From JAEUSG01 sp964590225 (GTDB lineage: Bacteria; Fibrobacterota; OXYB2-FULL-49-7; JAEUSG01): DNA of 64,000 bases. The stretch covers positions 1 through 64,000 of the forward strand of contig CAZPWS010000002.1 in NCBI GenBank assembly GCA_964590225.1, written 5' to 3'. Of the stretch, positions 50,395 to 58,873 are shown in pieces. The notes under the pieces were generated by a model that worked only from the letters and a program-made list of their open reading frames with translations, ran no database searches and was not told where the DNA came from. Positions within the stretch are counted from its first letter, which is position 1; each line of letters starts with the position of its first letter. The translations under genes and the position numbers were made by a program.

Positions 50395-52788
50395 ATGGAA
50401 AAAAAGAATCCTAATCTGTGGTTCTTCCTTTTAGCGCTCTCATTGTCCCTATTTGGAGCAACCCCAGTAGATCGAGTTGAAAATTTTGAATTTACCGTGC
50501 CGCCACAAGTTTCCAAGCAGGGCGATAATTATATCATCTCTTTTACTGCAGCGGATTACTGCGATGCTACTGTGGCAATTATTAACGAAGATGGCAAGAT
50601 TGTCCGTCATCTTGCCTCTGGAGTGCTTGGTGTGAACGCTCCAGCTCCATTTACTCTAAACTCACTTAATCAGCAAATTGTTTGGGATGGCAAAGATAAC
50701 AGGGGGAACGATGCTGGTGACGATTGTTTGGTAAAGGTTTCGCTTGGGTTAAAAGCTTCTTATGGCGGCCAGTTTGCTTTTGATCCATATACTTTTCCCG
50801 GAGGGACGATAACCGGTATCTCTTCTGATAATGATGGTAATCTTTATCTGTTTGGGAGAGGGGTTGGCCGTGCTTACGATAAAAATGGCCTTTATATCAA
50901 ATCATTAGCCCCCCATCCGGCAACTTTAAAACCTGCGTCCATAGCTTCTTACCAATTTATCCCTACAACTTTTGGGGATAGTGTAATAAATAGCACTGAC
51001 CGTTTTGGCCCCTTTAACTCCGGCATGAGCGGATTTATTAACACAGGCGCACACTCATCTGTGATAAATAAACTCATTTTTGTAGTGTTTAACACAGATT
51101 ACCGTATCAAAACCGAACTGGTAACTATGGGGCTGGATGGCGCTACCTCTGTACAAGATAAAATGCTTATGAATAACGACAACAACGGCTTTTTGGGGTT
51201 GGGCGCTGTACATACTGCAATTTCTCCTAATGGAAAAATCGTTTACCTTGGAATGGGAGTTGATACCGCTAAAGAGACCCCTTACAGTGATAAGGGGGGA
51301 CACCTAGCTCATACAGTGTTCAGGTTACTTGTTGATTCTATTATTGGCCCAAGGAAAGCGCTAACAACACCGTTTATTGGTGAAACAGGTACGCCAGGGA
51401 GTGATAACAGCCACTTCAATAAGGTAGCAGGCATTGCAGTTAATAGAGATGGAAATATTTTTGTATCAGATAGGGGGAACAATAGAATACAGGTTTTTGA
51501 CTCGACCGGACTGTATATTCGAACAATTGCTGTCGAAAAACCTGGACAGCTCTTTATCCATCCTGTTTCCGATGCAATCTATTGTATGACCGGTGACATC
51601 GATGGTACAGCAAGAGTAATGACTCTTGAAATAACCAAACTCTCTCAGACGGGTAGTGTAATCGCTTCGTTTAAGGTACCTCAACCAGGAAATTTTGTGG
51701 GTTTAAATGTTGGTTCTGGCCCCCCTGCCTTCTGTCTTGATGCTGCAAGCACGCCGCCTGCTCTCTGGTTGCGGGCATGTACATGGCATAACACCCCCCC
51801 AAGGGTTTACAGAGTTGAAGATAGGGGCGATAATCTTGTCCAAACAGTCATTCTGCCGGCAACCGATCCCTATTCCGTACCATGGGATGATTCGCCAAGA
51901 ATCGCTGTCGATCCAGATTACGAAGAGGTCTATTTGCGATGTGGTGCAAGGTTAGCAAGGTATAACGGAAACACATGCTCATTCGACTCCATCTGGTCAG
52001 TGAATGTTGGAAGGAGAGTGACGGGTTTAGAAACCATGGATATTGGCCCCGCTGATGGTCTGATTTATGCAAGAACGGGAAACCCTGCTATTTATGGTCA
52101 ATTTGTAGTCAAATTCACCCGAGAAGGCACCCCTGTTGACTTTCCTGGAGGAGCGGCAATTCCGTCCGGGTTTGGTCCATCCCTATTTTCAGGATCAAGT
52201 GCTAAAGGCATTTGGACCGGACAAACGGCAGAGTCAAATGTACACCAGAAAGGATTTGATGTTGCACCAAATGGCGATATTTACTCTATGGTAACGGGAG
52301 CAAGGGCTGCGTGGTTAACCTTAAGAGAAAGCGGCGCACCAGAGCCGGTTGATGCAGTTAGCCTATACCTCACCAATGCTGATGTCCGGGGTGATGCCGT
52401 TAGCACAAGGTTATTAAGGGTATTCAACAGTAGCGGGACAGAAAAAGTATTTAATGCAACACCCGGGATGCCTTATGTTCAGGGAGTTCGTGTTGGAAGT
52501 GATGGCGGCATCTTTCTCGCAGCTTTTTACACAAAACCAGCCGATCAAACCCTACCTTACGGACTTGCTGCTGGCGGAAAAGTCAGAACTGTGGGAACGG
52601 TAATAAAGGTCAGAAATCCACTTGACACTCTGCCCGCAGATCGCTTTTACTGGCAGGCAGATGTCGATAAACCTGAAACACCTAATCAGCTAAGATATGG
52701 TCAGTGGTCTTTTCCGGAAAACCTCTGGTCGAAAAATCTCCAATGGTCTTTTTGGGGAATGTCGTCCACTGGTGAAGCAAACCACTAA
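50395..52788 (+). CDS. Secreted NHL-repeat/propeller protein (part of a split pair)
   Basis: From the ATG at 50395 (SD GGAGA; the ATG at 50377 lacks one) it encodes 797 aa. A signal peptide (LWFFLLALSLSLFGA) is followed by a FlgD-like Ig domain (about 30-120, IVWDGKDNRGNDAGDDCLV) and a long NHL-type propeller: ISSDNDGNLYLFGRG, VAVNRDGNIFVSDRGNNRIQ read from AGIAVNRDGNIFVSDRG. It ends in tryptophan-rich WSKNLQWSFWGMSS without a sorting domain. The next gene, 23 bp on, has the sorting domain and the conserved C-terminal block of related proteins, so the two may be halves of one ancestral protein. Likely under the regulator at 48291. Function unknown. Confidence 0.75.
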   Translation: MEKKNPNLWFFLLALSLSLFGATPVDRVENFEFTVPPQVSKQGDNYIISFTAADYCDATVAIINEDGKIVRHLASGVLGVNAPAPFTLNSLNQQIVWDGKDNRGNDAGDDCLVKVSLGLKASYGGQFAFDPYTFPGGTITGISSDNDGNLYLFGRGVGRAYDKNGLYIKSLAPHPATLKPASIASYQFIPTTFGDSVINSTDRFGPFNSGMSGFINTGAHSSVINKLIFVVFNTDYRIKTELVTMGLDGATSVQDKMLMNNDNNGFLGLGAVHTAISPNGKIVYLGMGVDTAKETPYSDKGGHLAHTVFRLLVDSIIGPRKALTTPFIGETGTPGSDNSHFNKVAGIAVNRDGNIFVSDRGNNRIQVFDSTGLYIRTIAVEKPGQLFIHPVSDAIYCMTGDIDGTARVMTLEITKLSQTGSVIASFKVPQPGNFVGLNVGSGPPAFCLDAASTPPALWLRACTWHNTPPRVYRVEDRGDNLVQTVILPATDPYSVPWDDSPRIAVDPDYEEVYLRCGARLARYNGNTCSFDSIWSVNVGRRVTGLETMDIGPADGLIYARTGNPAIYGQFVVKFTREGTPVDFPGGAAIPSGFGPSLFSGSSAKGIWTGQTAESNVHQKGFDVAPNGDIYSMVTGARAAWLTLRESGAPEPVDAVSLYLTNADVRGDAVSTRLLRVFNSSGTEKVFNATPGMPYVQGVRVGSDGGIFLAAFYTKPADQTLPYGLAAGGKVRTVGTVIKVRNPLDTLPADRFYWQADVDKPETPNQLRYGQWSFPENLWSKNLQWSFWGMSSTGEANH

Positions 52789-52811
52789 ACCATTGTTAAG
52801 GGGAACATATT

Positions 52812-53492
52812 ATGACAATACAAAAAACAAACATATTTTTGGCCCTGCCGCTACTTATTGCTCTTTTGGTTATAAAGTCGTATGGTTGTACTTGCCATCA
52901 CGCACGGTTCGATCTCGACCGTTTTAACCGTTCTTTTGTGCCCTCCATGCATCTTTTTAGTGTCATGGTTCTGGACGCGAATGGAAACAGGATAGCGCGA
53001 TTAGGTCGCTATGGAAATGCAGACAGTAAAGGAGAAGGAAGTCTTGTTCCAAATCCAGATCTTGGATATGCATGGGTAAGAGGTGTTGGTGTTAGCGACA
53101 AAGCAATGTACGCAATGGATTATGGCAACAAAAGGGTTCTTAAAGCAAATCTCGATTATCATAACAGTGTTTATATGAAACTTGACGGTACGCTTGTAAC
53201 CGGTGTTAAAGGCGTAAGCGACAATTCGTTGCGGTATAACTTGTCTCAAAACACGCCAAATCCGTTTAACCCTTCTACTACAATCAGATATTCCCTACCG
53301 GCAAAAGAAAATGTTAAGCTAACAATTCTTGATCTCAATGGTAAAGTTGTTAAAGTAGTTAATCTTGGAGAAAAAGGAGTAGGGTATCACTCCTATACCT
53401 TTAACGCAACGGATATTACAAGTGGGATCTATTTGTACGAGATGAGGGCCGGCAACTTTGTTGCAAGACGGAAAATGGCCCTTCTGCGATAA
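52812..53492 (+). CDS. Secreted CxCHH-motif protein with sorting domain (second half of the split pair)
   Basis: A 226 aa protein with its own signal peptide (LALPLLIALLVIKSYG) and SD (AGGGGAAC). Right after it comes CTCHHARFDLDRFNRSFVP, then SVMVLDANGNRIARLGRYGN and an NHL-like piece. The C-terminus from about 138 is a sorting domain with NTPNPFNPSTTIRYSLPA and ends SGIYLYEMRAGNFVARRKMA. From memory of related proteins, the CxCH/RxDxDxF block normally lies at the end of a single long propeller protein, so this looks like gene fission. The C-T-C-H-H cluster could bind metal. It is not a canonical CXXCH heme site, and the lipobox is imperfect. Confidence 0.72.
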   Translation: MTIQKTNIFLALPLLIALLVIKSYGCTCHHARFDLDRFNRSFVPSMHLFSVMVLDANGNRIARLGRYGNADSKGEGSLVPNPDLGYAWVRGVGVSDKAMYAMDYGNKRVLKANLDYHNSVYMKLDGTLVTGVKGVSDNSLRYNLSQNTPNPFNPSTTIRYSLPAKENVKLTILDLNGKVVKVVNLGEKGVGYHSYTFNATDITSGIYLYEMRAGNFVARRKMALLR

Positions 53493-53648
53493 GTTAAGCG
53501 ACTCAAGATAGCTTTACAGTACTATCCGAAATTGACCAAGGCCTTTCAATACAATTCAGTTTTGAAGGGCAAACCAATGGGTATCTTATTGTGGTATTAG
53601 GATGGTTCAATATATTAATTTAGTATTAACAACCTAATTATCAAGTAA

Positions 53649-53662
53649 TGCGCTCTGGCGCA
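53649..53662 (+). other. Small hairpin in the leader of the pectate lyase gene
   Basis: TGCGC and GCGCA form a 5-bp stem with a 4 nt loop in the 199 bp gap upstream of the pectate lyase. The rest of this gap is AT-rich. An imperfect GCCTTTCAA..TTGAAGGGC repeat around 53550-53580 may terminate the previous transcript. GGAGG at 53682-53686 is the SD of the lyase gene. Confidence 0.3.
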
Positions 53663-53691
53663 ATAAGAATAGTTATTCACTGGAGGTACTG

Positions 53692-55296
53692 ATGCCATTA
53701 ATCTTTCTTTTGTTATCGTTGTATAATCTCTATGCAATACCTGCTTTTCCCGAGGCAGAAGGGTGGGGTAAAAACTCTGTGGGTGGAAGGGGGGGGGAGG
53801 TAATTCATGTTACAACCCTCTCTTCGTCTGGAACAGGTTCACTTCGAGCCGCCTGTGCTACTAATGGCGCAAAGATTATTGTCTTTGATGTTGGAGGAGT
53901 AATCAATCTTAACAATACCCCCATTCCGGTAAATTCAAGTACATACATAGCTGGTCAAACTGCGCCAGGTGGAATAACTCTCACTAATGGCGGTTTGTAT
54001 ATTTCCGGCAACGATGTTATTGTCCGTTTTATTCGTGTTAGGCGAAGCGCAAATGCAGCTGACGGTGATTGTTTCAGAATTACAAATGCTGTTTCGCACG
54101 ATATAATTATCGACCACTGCTCCGGATACTGGGCAAGCGATGAGATTCTTGACATGTCGTATAAATGCTATAATATCACCATCCAGAATACAATAATCGC
54201 CGAACCGCTTCAGTGCAGCTATTTTTATTGCAGCGAAGTGGGGTGTGGTAACAATCGAACAGGAACCTTGAGTACCGATAATGACGGGAGAATATCATTC
54301 TACAAGTGTATTATGACTCACGCCATGAAGCGGACACCTATGTGCAGCAATGGCGGTAAAACAGCCAATACAGGGAAAACATTTGAATTTATTAATAATG
54401 TAGTTTACAATTGTATGGCAGGCAGCAGTGAATCATTTGATAACGGAAACACCATACCATTAAACCTTATTGGAAACTATTACAAAGGCGGATTAAGTGC
54501 CGACTATGGTTCAAATCCCTATGCCCACTCCGGAACAATTAACCCCAAGTCTATGGCTGCTTTTGTAAGCGGCAACTTTCATTCAAAGTATCCAACAACA
54601 ACCCTTTCCGCCGCCTTCTTTAATGCTAATTCTGTAAATACCTTTGAAACAACTATAATAACACCCTTAATGACCGACTCAATTTTACCCGTTCAGCTTG
54701 CTTACGAAAAATGTCTTTTGTCAACTGGTGTGTTACCGCGTGATTCCACGGAACGGCGGACAGTTCTTGAGATTGCTAATAGGGGTGGGGCATGGGAAGA
54801 AGACTGTTATCCTCCAAACGAAGGGTATATGAGTGGAATGGGTTCTGTCCCCACAGATACCGATCGGGACGGAATGCCGGATGCTTGGGAAACCGCTAAC
54901 GGTTTAAATCCTGCAAATGCCGCCGACAGGAACACCGATATGGGTGGATATACAGCTATCGAAGTATATCTTAACGCGCTCGCAGACTCAATAATTAATG
55001 CATCAGTAAACAGTGTTGAAATTGGTAAAATAGCTATTGGCATGCCGGTAATTTTATTAGATGTACTACCTAATCCTTCAAACTCTCTGTTTAAATTCAT
55101 GGTTACAACAAAGAATTCTGCGCCCGTAATTCTATCCATTTATGATATTAAGGGAAGTATAGTTTACAAATCTAATATAAACACAAATCATTCTTCCGTT
55201 TATTGGGATGCGTCACAGGCTGGCAATGGTGTTTATTTTGCCATTGCAAAGCAAGGGGGCAATTCCGTCCGCAAGATACTTTATAGAATTGATTAA
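53692..55296 (+). CDS. Secreted PL1-like pectate lyase with sorting domain
   Basis: A 534 aa protein with a signal peptide (MPLIFLLLSLYNLYA). The catalytic part (about 18-330) is a right-handed beta-helix of the pectate lyase type: AFPEAEGWGKNSVGGRGGEV, VTTLSSSGTGSLRAAC, IIVFDVGGVINL, then a run of N-rich strands with HDIIIDHCSGYWASDE. Residues about 385-400 hold a calcium-binding TDRDGMPDAWE repeat, and the end has a shorter sorting domain (LPNPSNSLFKFMV...NGVYFAIAKQGG). It should cleave polygalacturonate by beta-elimination outside the cell. SD GGAGG is perfect. It is the last gene of module 2. The polysaccharide lyase family is clear; substrate fine detail is not. Confidence 0.83.
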   Translation: MPLIFLLLSLYNLYAIPAFPEAEGWGKNSVGGRGGEVIHVTTLSSSGTGSLRAACATNGAKIIVFDVGGVINLNNTPIPVNSSTYIAGQTAPGGITLTNGGLYISGNDVIVRFIRVRRSANAADGDCFRITNAVSHDIIIDHCSGYWASDEILDMSYKCYNITIQNTIIAEPLQCSYFYCSEVGCGNNRTGTLSTDNDGRISFYKCIMTHAMKRTPMCSNGGKTANTGKTFEFINNVVYNCMAGSSESFDNGNTIPLNLIGNYYKGGLSADYGSNPYAHSGTINPKSMAAFVSGNFHSKYPTTTLSAAFFNANSVNTFETTIITPLMTDSILPVQLAYEKCLLSTGVLPRDSTERRTVLEIANRGGAWEEDCYPPNEGYMSGMGSVPTDTDRDGMPDAWETANGLNPANAADRNTDMGGYTAIEVYLNALADSIINASVNSVEIGKIAIGMPVILLDVLPNPSNSLFKFMVTTKNSAPVILSIYDIKGSIVYKSNINTNHSSVYWDASQAGNGVYFAIAKQGGNSVRKILYRID

Positions 55297-55326
55297 ATAG
55301 GTCTTATTAATAATGTTAAGGAGCTC

Positions 55327-56175
55327 ATGGATTTAGGAAAGAGGCCTGATTGGCTGCGCAAAAGAATTTTCGATAGCCCCGGCAAAAAAAAAATTATAGA
55401 ACTCCTCGAAAAAAAGAGTTTGCATACCGTTTGTCAGAGTGCTAAGTGTCCCAATCTTTGTGAATGTTTTGATAGAGGCACGGCAACATTCATGATACTT
55501 GGGGATACCTGCACACGAAACTGCGGTTTTTGTGCTGTAAAAAAGGGGGAACCTTTAACGATAGACAATAATGAATCCAAGCGACTAGCGGAGTCAGTCG
55601 CCTTACTTAAATTAAAGCATGTTGTTGTTACTTCTGTTACAAGAGATGACCTCCCTGACGGCGGAGCGTCACTATTTGTTGATACAATAAGAGAGATACG
55701 AAACACATCACCCTCAACCACCATCGAGATTTTAACGCCTGATTTTAAGGGAGATTTAAGTATAATAGAACTATTTGCTACACACCTTCCCGATATTTTT
55801 AACCATAATATCGAAACGGTGCCCCGCCTTTATGGAATACGCCCGGGAGCAGACTATAACCGATCTCTTTTATTATTAAAATCGTTCAAAGAACGATATC
55901 CAAAAGTATTAACAAAATCGGGAATAATGGTGGGATTAGGAGAAAATGCAAATGAAGTTAAGGATGTTCTTGTCGGATTAAGAAACAACCTTTGTGATAT
56001 TGTGTCAATTGGGCAATATCTTGCGCCAGGAAAAGGACATGTGCAGGTTTCAGAATATATATCACCGGAACAATTTAAGGAATACGAAAAACTTGCAAAG
56101 GAGCTTTTGTTTTCGCAGGTGTTTTGTGGTCCATTCGTACGAAGTTCATATCTTGCCGATACTCAAATTTTGTGA
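55327..56175 (+). CDS. lipA: LipA, lipoyl synthase
   Basis: A 282 aa radical-SAM enzyme inserting sulfur into octanoyl groups to make lipoate. Both clusters are visible: the auxiliary cluster CX4CX5C in CQSAKCPNLCEC (about 37-48) and the radical-SAM CX3CX2C in CTRNCGFC. VVVTSVTRDDLPDGGASLF and LPDIFNHNIETVPRLY complete the family pattern. SD AAGGAG is strong. Its 3' end overlaps the convergent kinase gene by 13 bp. Confidence 0.95.
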   Translation: MDLGKRPDWLRKRIFDSPGKKKIIELLEKKSLHTVCQSAKCPNLCECFDRGTATFMILGDTCTRNCGFCAVKKGEPLTIDNNESKRLAESVALLKLKHVVVTSVTRDDLPDGGASLFVDTIREIRNTSPSTTIEILTPDFKGDLSIIELFATHLPDIFNHNIETVPRLYGIRPGADYNRSLLLLKSFKERYPKVLTKSGIMVGLGENANEVKDVLVGLRNNLCDIVSIGQYLAPGKGHVQVSEYISPEQFKEYEKLAKELLFSQVFCGPFVRSSYLADTQIL

Positions 56176-58751
56176 GGAATACAAATAGTAAAAATTGTTC
56201 CTATTCCAATTTTGCTATTAACACTTATGGTTCCACTTACCTCCTCGCGAACATCTTTAAGCACGGCGTCCAGACCAACCCCCCTTCCAGAAATATCTGT
56301 AGCCTCGTCAAGCGTAGAAAAGCCGGGACGAAAAATAAGGCCGGATAAGTTTTCGTTGCTTAATCTGCCTGCTTCGTCAGAAGTTATAAAGCCCCTCTTA
56401 ATAGCGACTGCTTTTATTTTTTCTACATTTAACCCCTTCCCATCGTCCTCAACAGAAATAAAATAGCAGCCATCTTCTGCACGAAAAGAAATCTTAATCA
56501 TGCCTTCGGGTGATTTTCCGGTCGCCAACCTTTCTTCTGGAAACTCAAGCCCATGATCAACCGCGTTTCTTATTAGATGAATAAGAGAAGTGTTTAAAGA
56601 ATGAGCAATTTCACAATTAATTGGCAGCTCACCACCATCTACAATCAAATTAACCTTTTTGCCAAGTCTTTGAACAAGCCCTGGTATTATCTTGAGCGCA
56701 CGGGCGAATCCCTTGCGTGCCGGTACTGCTTGAAGGTCGTGAAGTCTTCTTAGAAGCTCGTTTCTAAGTCTGCCGGATATTAGCTTGCTTACCTCACCAT
56801 CAATTTCAAGCATCTGTACTTCGTGCAGTAGTTCTTTTATTTGTGAAATGGGAATTCGCACTGTGATTCCCCCACGCTCGATGTCGTCTCCAAGTATTGC
56901 ACGGGCATTACCAAAAGCTTCCGAAAAAATTGAACGGAGAGAATCAAATTTGAACACTATCTCATCAACTAACTCATCAGCATCTTCAATGGTGGTTGCT
57001 CTTGCCTTCTCCAGTATATTTTCGAGCAAAGCGGCTTCTTTCGAAATATTTATTAACCCAAAACTTGATGTAAGACCCTTGATGCCATGAATATAGCGGA
57101 ATATGGCATGTAAGCTCTCGCGTGACGCATCTCTTCTCAACAACAAAAGCCGCTCCGCAGAACAATCGAACAGCCGCTTGCACTCGATGAGAAAATCTCT
57201 GTAAAGATCAGGATCTTCAGCTATGGTTTTAAGAAAAATTGTTTCTGCATGCGATTTCGCAATTTCCTCAGCCATATGCATTTTTTCAGTAATATCTTCA
57301 ACCATCAGCAGAAGATGGTTGTTCTCCCGTTTATCCCTGTTTATTAAACTAACAGTTGTTCTGAGTACTGCTGTTTTATCACCGTTAGCATACACAAGTT
57401 CTTCGTAAGGATTAAGTCCCTGCATTGTTGCTTCGGGCGCGCTATCAAGGCGAAAAAGCTCAAGATAATCGTTGAAAGCCACACCATCCTTGAATTGTAA
57501 ATTAAAAAGTTCCTTTACACTTTGTCCCGACAGTTCTTTTTTACCAAGAATACTTTCAATAGAGGCTGAATATTCCGGACATACACGAAGTTTTTCGTTT
57601 AATATGGCGAGACCAATAGGAATACTGCTTAAGATAAGCGACATCCCATCATTTTTTCGCTTTAGCTCAAGTTGCAGTTTTTCAAGATTACTAAGCATGC
57701 CATTTAAAGCTATTGATAATTTGCCTATTTCATCGTTTCCGTCAAATGGCAGCTTTGCACTAAAGTCTCCCTTTTGTCCTATTTCCTCTCCTCTAGTACT
57801 GATTCCATAAAGTCGCTTTAGCACAAGTTTTTCGACAGCAGCTCCTATTACAAGAACCATTATCGCCGTTATCAGTAATATCGCTACTAGCAACAGGTAA
57901 AGAGTCTTCTTGTTTTGTTTGTCAATTTCCTCAAGTGAATTTATACCCTGCTTAAATATTTCTCTATGCATTTCCGCTCTTAATACAAGAGTTTCTTTTT
58001 TGTTCATGAGCGAAATAGCTGAATAAACGGAAAGTAACGAATCACTCTCTACAATTGTTGCCACTGAATCTGCGGAAAGTGCTAATGGAATCTCTGAACC
58101 AACGACTCTATTGAGAGGCAGGTGCACAAGAGCACCTATGGAGGCAATTTCAAAATCGTCTAGACATCTAACGAACACAATGCTCCCGCGACAGGGTCCG
58201 CTGCCGTCACTTTTTAGAATAGGCTGCACGGCAATCATTGCAACTTTATTATTAACCTTTATAAGACCTTTCTTTTTATCACTTTCGCCGCTAGAAAGAT
58301 ATCCTTCCTTAACAATTTCATCGACAAATTGAGGCTGCTGAGGAATTAAAGAGCCATCATCCAAATTTACAAATAAAGAGGCAACAACCTTTGATGATGT
58401 GTCAAACAGTATAATAGCGTTAAGCCGAAGCCCGTACAAAGCGCTTTCATTGAGATTTGAAGCCAAGTACTGCCTGTTTTTATCGGCCATAAAATTCCAT
58501 GTGTCATCCCATTGAGACCAGTCTGTGGTTTTGATATCAAGTACCGATACTCGCTGAAGTACGGCATCCCTGACCCGATCGCCATTTCGTACGGCATCAA
58601 TGTGTTCAATTTCAATAAAGCCGTTTATTGTCCGTTCTTTAATCCCCGTGAAACCTGGTTGGATTATATAAACTGTGAGAAAAAAAAGGGCGGTAAGTAA
58701 AACAGCAAGTGAACCTAATATTGCAATATAGGTTTTTTTTCTTAGGCTCAA
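56163..58751 (-). CDS. Membrane CHASE4-HAMP-PAS-HPt-CheA-like histidine kinase
   Basis: An 862 aa protein from a TTG start (SD AAGG 8 nt before). Layout: transmembrane segment (about 10-35), a periplasmic CHASE4-like sensor with TTDWSQWDDTWNFM (about 40-270), a second transmembrane helix with HAMP (about 280-365), PAS (about 375-490), an HPt domain with the phospho-acceptor histidine in FRYIHGIKGLTSSFG (about 540) and a CheA-type ATPase (about 690-862; NTSLIHLIRNAVDHGLEFPE and ISGRGVGLDAVLKDV). The usual CheA P5/CheW domain is absent. It would thus autophosphorylate its own HPt and pass the phosphate to an unknown regulator. It is the last gene of the lysC run. Confidence 0.85.
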   Translation of the reverse strand: MSLRKKTYIAILGSLAVLLTALFFLTVYIIQPGFTGIKERTINGFIEIEHIDAVRNGDRVRDAVLQRVSVLDIKTTDWSQWDDTWNFMADKNRQYLASNLNESALYGLRLNAIILFDTSSKVVASLFVNLDDGSLIPQQPQFVDEIVKEGYLSSGESDKKKGLIKVNNKVAMIAVQPILKSDGSGPCRGSIVFVRCLDDFEIASIGALVHLPLNRVVGSEIPLALSADSVATIVESDSLLSVYSAISLMNKKETLVLRAEMHREIFKQGINSLEEIDKQNKKTLYLLLVAILLITAIMVLVIGAAVEKLVLKRLYGISTRGEEIGQKGDFSAKLPFDGNDEIGKLSIALNGMLSNLEKLQLELKRKNDGMSLILSSIPIGLAILNEKLRVCPEYSASIESILGKKELSGQSVKELFNLQFKDGVAFNDYLELFRLDSAPEATMQGLNPYEELVYANGDKTAVLRTTVSLINRDKRENNHLLLMVEDITEKMHMAEEIAKSHAETIFLKTIAEDPDLYRDFLIECKRLFDCSAERLLLLRRDASRESLHAIFRYIHGIKGLTSSFGLINISKEAALLENILEKARATTIEDADELVDEIVFKFDSLRSIFSEAFGNARAILGDDIERGGITVRIPISQIKELLHEVQMLEIDGEVSKLISGRLRNELLRRLHDLQAVPARKGFARALKIIPGLVQRLGKKVNLIVDGGELPINCEIAHSLNTSLIHLIRNAVDHGLEFPEERLATGKSPEGMIKISFRAEDGCYFISVEDDGKGLNVEKIKAVAIKRGFITSDEAGRLSNENLSGLIFRPGFSTLDEATDISGRGVGLDAVLKDVREEVSGTISVNSKIGIGTIFTICIPHKI

Positions 58752-58766
58752 TTTTATTGCCTTGCT

Positions 58767-58871
58767 TTAATTGTTGTTTTTCTTTTTAATCCGCAAAACT
58801 GCATAGACTATTCCAATAATAATCGACAAAACAGCCCCAATAATTCCGGCCTTTTTAAGAGTAGAACTCAT
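58767..58871 (-). CDS. 34-aa single-pass membrane peptide
   Basis: ATG at 58871 to TAA at 58767-58769 encodes 34 aa: a basic start (MSSTLKKAG), a hydrophobic helix (IIGAVLSIIIGIVYAVL) and a positive tail (RIKKKNNN). SD AAAGG lies 8 nt before the ATG. It starts 2 bp after the stop of the uroporphyrinogen decarboxylase-like gene and ends 15 bp before the kinase start. Its position, SD and clean membrane helix support a real gene. It may interact with the membrane kinase downstream. Confidence 0.6.
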   Translation of the reverse strand: MSSTLKKAGIIGAVLSIIIGIVYAVLRIKKKNNN

Positions 58872-58873
58872 AT

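Noticed and set aside
52858..52900. Cytochrome c heme-binding site in the CTCHH region
   Set aside because: The canonical site is C-x-x-C-H; here only one residue separates the cysteines, so heme attachment is not supported.
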